A stretch of 44,907 nt of DNA from Actinomycetes bacterium (lineage in GTDB: Bacteria; Actinomycetota; Actinomycetes; Actinomycetales; Cellulomonadaceae): the NCBI GenBank assembly GCA_023424135.1, contig JAFAEH010000217.1, positions 1 to 44,907 on the forward strand, given 5' to 3'. The first letter of the stretch is position 1; every line of letters begins with the position of its first letter. The notes below the pieces were generated by a model, which had not been told where the DNA came from, searched no databases, and was given only the letters and a program-made list of their open reading frames with translations. Of this stretch, positions 41,151-44,907 are shown piece after piece. The translations under genes and the position numbers were made by a program.

Positions 41151-41951
41151 ATGAACGACCGGAAACGCCCGACCCGCGGCACCGGACCCGCACGGTCCTC
41201 CGGTGCGCGGTCCTCCGGCGCCGGGTCGTCCGGGGCGTCGGGCGCCCGGGCGCCCGGGTCACGTTCGCCGGGCGCGCGCCCGTCCGGTTCGCGGTCGTCG
41301 CGGTCGCAGGAACCGGGCGCGCGGACGGGCTCGAGGTCGGACGGGGCGCGGACCGGCGGGGCACGGCCGCCCGCGCGCGTGTTCTGGATGCGGCGGCTCG
41401 TCGTTCTCGGGCTCCCGCTCGCGGCCGTCGTCCTGCTCGTCGTGTGGCTCACGGGACGCGGCGGGCAGACCGACGACGGCGTCGTGGGTGCCGAGCCGAC
41501 GCCGACGGTCGAGTCGTCCCCGGAGCCGTCGCCGACCCCGACCACCGCGTCGGGGGTACCGGCGGACTGCGCACCCGCGCAGCTCGCGCTCACGGTGACG
41601 CCGGGGGCGGAGTCGTTCCCGGCGGGGGTGGACCCGACGTTCGAGATCGCGATCGTCAACTCGGGTCCTGCGGCCTGCCTGGTCGACGCGGGCGAGGCGT
41701 ACCGGGACGTCGTCATCACGTCCGGCGACGACCGTGTGTGGTCGAGCGCCGACTGCGTGGCGCAGGACGCGTCCGCGCGCACGCTGCTGCTGGCCGGCGG
41801 CCAGTCCGACGTGACGCAGCTCGGCTGGTCGCGCGTGCGTTCCGCACCGGGCTGCCCGGGCGACCTGCCCGCGCCCGGGGCGGGGACCTACTCGGTGACG
41901 GTCACGCTCGCGGGAGCGACGTCGCCGGCGGTGGTGTTCGGGCTCGGCTGA
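41151..41951 (+). CDS. Single-pass membrane-anchored protein of unknown function
   Basis: A 266-aa protein I cannot place in a named family with confidence. Residues 1-75 are a Ser/Gly/Arg-rich disordered cytoplasmic tail with SSGARSSGAGSSGAS repeats. One membrane helix follows (RRLVVLGLPLAAVVLLVVWL, about 79-98), then a Pro/Thr/Ser linker. An extracytoplasmic beta-sandwich-like domain (about 140-266) has four cysteines that could form two disulfides and phrases such as LALTVTPGAESFPAGVDPTF and GTYSVTVTLAGA. It resembles the Ig-like domains of actinobacterial envelope proteins. ATG 41151 is well supported by CGGAGG upstream. Confidence 0.8.
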   Translation: MNDRKRPTRGTGPARSSGARSSGAGSSGASGARAPGSRSPGARPSGSRSSRSQEPGARTGSRSDGARTGGARPPARVFWMRRLVVLGLPLAAVVLLVVWLTGRGGQTDDGVVGAEPTPTVESSPEPSPTPTTASGVPADCAPAQLALTVTPGAESFPAGVDPTFEIAIVNSGPAACLVDAGEAYRDVVITSGDDRVWSSADCVAQDASARTLLLAGGQSDVTQLGWSRVRSAPGCPGDLPAPGAGTYSVTVTLAGATSPAVVFGLG

Positions 41952-42033
41952 CACCTGCCATGCGTCGCGCCACTGCCAGGTCGTGAGCGTCGCGGCCCGT
42001 CGGACGACGTGACCTGCCAGACGGGACGATCCG

Positions 42034-43116
42034 TCAGACGTAGCGCTCGAGGATGCTCGACTCGGCCAGCCGGGACAGCCCCTCGCGCACCGACCGGGCG
42101 CGCTGCTCACCGACGCCGTCGACGGCCATGAGGTCCTCGATCGTCGCGGCCAGGAGCTTCTGCAGACCGCCGAAGTGCCCCACGAGCCGGTCGACGACCG
42201 GTCCCGGGAGCCGCGGCACCTTCGACAGCAGCCGGTACCCGCGAGGTCCGACGGCCGCGTCCAGGGCCTCGCCACCGCCGGGCAGGCCGAGCACGCGCGC
42301 GATGTGCGCGATGTCGAGCAGCTCGGTCGAGTCCAGCTCGGCCAGCGCACCGGGCACGTCGTCGACGGGGCGGCGCGACGTGTCGACGTAGTCGCGGATG
42401 ACGAGCTCGCGCTCGGTGCCGACGCCGCCCACGAGCTCGTCGAGCTGCAGGGTCAGCAGGCGGCCGTCGGAGCCGAGCTCGACGACGTAGTCGGCGATCT
42501 CGTCGGAGATGCGGCGGACCATCTCGAGGCGCTGGACGACCGCGGACACGTCGCGCACGGTCACGAGGTCCTCGATCTCGAGCGCCGACAGCGTGCCGCT
42601 GACCTCGTCGAGCCGTGCCTTGTAGCGCTCGAGCGTCGCGAGGGCCTGGTTGGCGCGCGACAGGATCGTCGTGGAGTCCTCGAGCACGTGGCGCTGCGCC
42701 CCGACGTACAGCGCGATGATCCGCATCGACGCGGACACCGAGATCACGGGCAGACCGGTCTGGCGCGCGACGCGCTCGGCGGTGCGGTGGCGGGTCCCGG
42801 ACTCGCTGGTCGGGATCGACGAGTCGGGCAGGAGCTGCACGGCGGCGCGGACGATGCGCTGCCGCTCGGCGTCGATGACGACCGCGCCGTCCATCTTGGC
42901 GAGCTCGCGCAGCCGTGTCGCGGAGAACTCGACGTCGAGCACGAAGCCACCGGAGCAGATCGAGTCGACCGTCGCGTCCATGCCGAGGACGATGAGCGCT
43001 CCGGTGCGCCCGCGCAGGATCCGCTCGAGGCCGTCGCGCAGCTCCGAGCCGGGCGCGACAGCGGCGAGCGTGGACCGCAGCAGGTCCTCGTGGTGGGCGT
43101 GCGGGTGGGACGGCAC
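42034..43116 (-). CDS. disA: DNA integrity scanning diadenylate cyclase DisA
   Basis: A 360-aa octameric enzyme that makes c-di-AMP from two ATP and responds to branched DNA. The N-terminal DAC domain has the catalytic KMDGAVVID (about residues 74-82) and GTRHRTAERVA (about 107-117); a linker of helices follows, then C-terminal helix-hairpin-helix units near LPGPVVDRLV and VDGVGEQRARSV. Length is typical. GTG 43116 is 6 nt after TACGAT, suggesting a leaderless transcript, although it lies only 68 bp after radA and could also be read from the radA transcript. DisA and RadA work together, as their adjacency suggests. Confidence 0.96.
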   Translation of the reverse strand: MPSHPHAHHEDLLRSTLAAVAPGSELRDGLERILRGRTGALIVLGMDATVDSICSGGFVLDVEFSATRLRELAKMDGAVVIDAERQRIVRAAVQLLPDSSIPTSESGTRHRTAERVARQTGLPVISVSASMRIIALYVGAQRHVLEDSTTILSRANQALATLERYKARLDEVSGTLSALEIEDLVTVRDVSAVVQRLEMVRRISDEIADYVVELGSDGRLLTLQLDELVGGVGTERELVIRDYVDTSRRPVDDVPGALAELDSTELLDIAHIARVLGLPGGGEALDAAVGPRGYRLLSKVPRLPGPVVDRLVGHFGGLQKLLAATIEDLMAVDGVGEQRARSVREGLSRLAESSILERYV

Positions 43117-43184
43117 GACCGAATCGTATCGGGGGCGTGACGGGATGACCGCGTGCGTCCGGGTGCGCGTCGTCCGGAGAGCGC

Positions 43185-44621
43185 TCACCGGTTGTCGCGC
43201 GGCCCGGCGCCGGCCTCCGTGGGTGCGAGACCGGCGAGCACCGCGGCGGCGAGGTCGGGGGCCTCGACGGCGCGCAGACCCGCGGGCACGGCGACCTCCG
43301 ACAGCGTGCCTGCGGGGACGACGGCGCGCGTGCACCCGAGACGGGCGGCCTCCGCGAGCCGACGCCCGACGCCCGGCACGGACCGGATCTCGCCCGCGAG
43401 CCCGACCTCGCCCACCGCGACCAGACCGGTGTGCACGGGCACGTTCTCGCGTCCGCTGACCGCCGCGAGCGCGAGCGCGAGGTCGGCCGCGGGTTCGACG
43501 ACCCGCGCACCGCCGACGGTCGAGACGTACACGTCCTGGTCGGCGAGCCGTGCGCCGAGCCGCCGCTGCAGCACCGCCAGCACCATCGCGAGACGGCTGC
43601 CGTCGACGCCGCTCGTCGTGCGCCGCGGGTTCGGCACGACGGACGGGGCGACGAGGGCCTGCACCTCGGCCGCGAGCGGCCGACGGCCCTCGAGCGTGAC
43701 CGTCAGGCACGTGCCCGGCACGTCGCTGGCCAGCCGGGAGGTGAACAGCCCCGACGGGTCGGCGAGCCCGGTGATCCCGTGCTCGGACAGGTCGAAGCAC
43801 CCGACCTCGTCGGTCGGGCCGTACCGGTTCTTCGTCGCTCGCAGCAGCCGCAGGCGCGAGTGGCGCTCACCCTCGAACTGGCACACCACGTCGACGAGGT
43901 GCTCGAGCGTGCGCGGCCCCGCGACGGACCCGTCCTTGGTGACGTGGCCGACGAGCACGACCGGCAGCGCGCGGGACTTGGCCGCGGTGATGAGCGCGGC
44001 CGTGACCTCGCGCACCTGCGCGACCCCGCCGGGCGAGCCCTCGACCTGTGCGGACGTGACCGTCTGCACCGAGTCGAGCACGAGCAGGTCGGGGTCGACG
44101 GCCTCGACGTGGCCGAGGACCGTGCCGAGGTCCGTCTCGGCGGCCAGCAGCAGGGACGGGTCGAGCGCGTGGATGCGTCCCGCGCGCAGCCGCACCTGCG
44201 CGGCGGACTCCTCACCCGTCACGTAGAGCACGCGCCGGCCCGTGCGCGCGGCGCGCGCGGCGACGTCGAGCAGCAGCGTCGACTTGCCCACGCCCGGCTC
44301 CCCGGCCAGCAGGACGACGGCGCCGGGCACGAGCCCACCGCCGAGCACACGGTCGAGCTCGTCGACCCCCGTGGGCCTGGCGGCCGCCGCCTCGACGTCG
44401 ATCTCGTGGATCGGGCGCGCCGGGTTGCGCGTCGGGGCGACCGCGACGGTGCGCGGACCGCCCGAGCCCGGCCCCGCGTCCTCGACGACCGAGCCCCACT
44501 CCTGGCACTCGCCGCACCGCCCAACCCACTTGGTCGCGGTCCACCCGCACTCGGTGCAGCGGAACCCGGGCCGCTCGGCCGCCTTGTCGGTGCGCGCACG
44601 GCGCGTCGTCGTCTGGCTCAC
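43185..44621 (-). CDS. radA: DNA repair protein RadA
   Basis: A 478-aa RecA-like branch-migration helicase for recombinational repair. Order: four-cysteine zinc finger (CTECGW and CGECQEW, residues about 22-41), RecA core with Walker A GEPGVGKST (about 108-116) and Walker B LLVLDSVQTV, the RadA motif KNRYGPTDE, and a C-terminal Lon-like domain (GLVAVGEVGLAGEIRSV). GTG 44621 is preceded at 7 nt by TAGCGT, consistent with leaderless initiation; longer readings have no homology. Its physical link with disA fits known RadA-DisA interaction in c-di-AMP control. Confidence 0.96.
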   Translation of the reverse strand: MSQTTTRRARTDKAAERPGFRCTECGWTATKWVGRCGECQEWGSVVEDAGPGSGGPRTVAVAPTRNPARPIHEIDVEAAAARPTGVDELDRVLGGGLVPGAVVLLAGEPGVGKSTLLLDVAARAARTGRRVLYVTGEESAAQVRLRAGRIHALDPSLLLAAETDLGTVLGHVEAVDPDLLVLDSVQTVTSAQVEGSPGGVAQVREVTAALITAAKSRALPVVLVGHVTKDGSVAGPRTLEHLVDVVCQFEGERHSRLRLLRATKNRYGPTDEVGCFDLSEHGITGLADPSGLFTSRLASDVPGTCLTVTLEGRRPLAAEVQALVAPSVVPNPRRTTSGVDGSRLAMVLAVLQRRLGARLADQDVYVSTVGGARVVEPAADLALALAAVSGRENVPVHTGLVAVGEVGLAGEIRSVPGVGRRLAEAARLGCTRAVVPAGTLSEVAVPAGLRAVEAPDLAAAVLAGLAPTEAGAGPRDNR

Positions 44622-44717
44622 GACGCGCACGCTACGTCCCCCCACCGACAACGCCGCGGGACCCGGTGCGGGGCTCGCCGGGTGCGGCGTCGCGACGTCG
44701 GGCGACGAACGGGTCGG

Positions 44718-44776
44718 TAGGCTGCGCGGTGGCCGGCGACCCGTCGGCCGCGCCGAACGAGGGGGAGCCCGCATGA
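44718..44776 (+). promoter_or_regulatory. -10 box with a possible leaderless 15-codon leader ORF
   Basis: TAGGCT (44718-44723) is followed 5 nt later by GTG 44729, which opens a 15-aa frame (VAGDPSAAPNEGEPA). Its TGA overlaps the ATG of the next gene (ATGA at 44773-44776). It may be a coupling leader peptide. Confidence 0.4.
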
Positions 44777-44907
44777 GCGACACGGGACGGCCCGGCGAGC
44801 CTGAGCAGCGCCCGGGAGCCACGGGGCCGACGCACCGGCCCGCGACGACGCCGCAGGGCTCGCCCTCGGGGGCGCCCGGAGGCCGGCCGACGTGGGCGGG
44901 CGTGCCG
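44773..44907 (+). CDS. Start of an unidentified Pro/Gly-rich protein (cut by window)
   Basis: ATG 44773 with GGGGGAG about 6 nt upstream opens a frame that continues past the window end: MSDTGRPGEPEQRPGATGPT and onward, rich in Pro, Gly, Ala and Thr. Only 45 codons are visible. Such disordered N-termini often precede a membrane or envelope domain in actinobacteria, but the visible part does not identify the family. Confidence 0.6.
   Translation, partial: MSDTGRPGEPEQRPGATGPTHRPATTPQGSPSGAPGGRPTWAGVP

Overview
The window looks like a chromosome segment of a very high-GC actinobacterium, most likely Cellulomonas or a close relative in the Micrococcales. This rests on strongly GC-biased third codon positions, many GTG starts and one TTG start, an HspR-type HAIR operator before clpB, the DisA/RadA pair, an Rv2747-type short ArgA, glycoside hydrolases of families 3 and 43, and many starts preceded at 6-8 nt by a TANNNT -10 box (leaderless mRNAs). 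The genus is an inference. No rRNA, tRNA, CRISPR array or insertion sequence was seen.

Layout. 1-5.3 kb: housekeeping genes (LysR-type substrate-binding protein cut by the window edge, trmB, VOC protein, CDF metal transporter, alpha/beta hydrolase, histidine phosphatase). 5.4-8.1 kb: clpB under a HAIR operator. 8.2-12.1 kb: TetR regulator, GH3 beta-glucosidase with a palindromic operator over its promoter, DedA protein. 12.2-14.9 kb: two septum-formation-domain membrane proteins and exonuclease III. 15.1-30.9 kb: an accessory, defence-rich island. It begins with debris (a broken DUF4352 gene, a receiver-less LuxR-HTH protein, a truncated DUF6308-like gene) around an unrecognised 512-aa protein. 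Next come a GmrSD-type restriction protein fused to an alkyltransferase-like domain and DUF4268, a complete type I restriction-modification system (hsdM-hsdS-hsdR), and a minus-strand operon of Fic protein, HTH antitoxin, broken PIN toxin and a zinc-ribbon HNH nuclease. A second, SRA-like HNH nuclease closes the island. 31.3-33.2 kb: SDR and GH43. 33.3-38.8 kb: glycerol catabolism (glpD, glpF, glpK) with a divergent SorC/DeoR-type regulator. 39.0-44.9 kb: argA, mutY, a membrane-anchored protein, disA, radA and the start of another gene.

How the genes work together. The island stacks at least four DNA-cleavage or restriction modules plus a toxin-antitoxin remnant and a Fic enzyme. The divergent pair formed by the GmrSD-ATL-DUF4268 fusion and hsdMSR is the best candidate for something poorly described: a presumed modified-DNA sensor/nuclease next to a modification-based system. 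The Fic-HTH-PIN-HNH operon starts from a leaderless promoter carrying an inverted repeat, and a 12-bp near-identical repeat lies at each end of that block.

A second theme is intergenic repeats. A REP-like palindromic family occurs in pairs at three gene 3' ends. Two other loci share a three-arm design (two direct copies of an arm followed by an inverted copy). Several convergent gene pairs are separated by long perfect hairpins without a T-tract.
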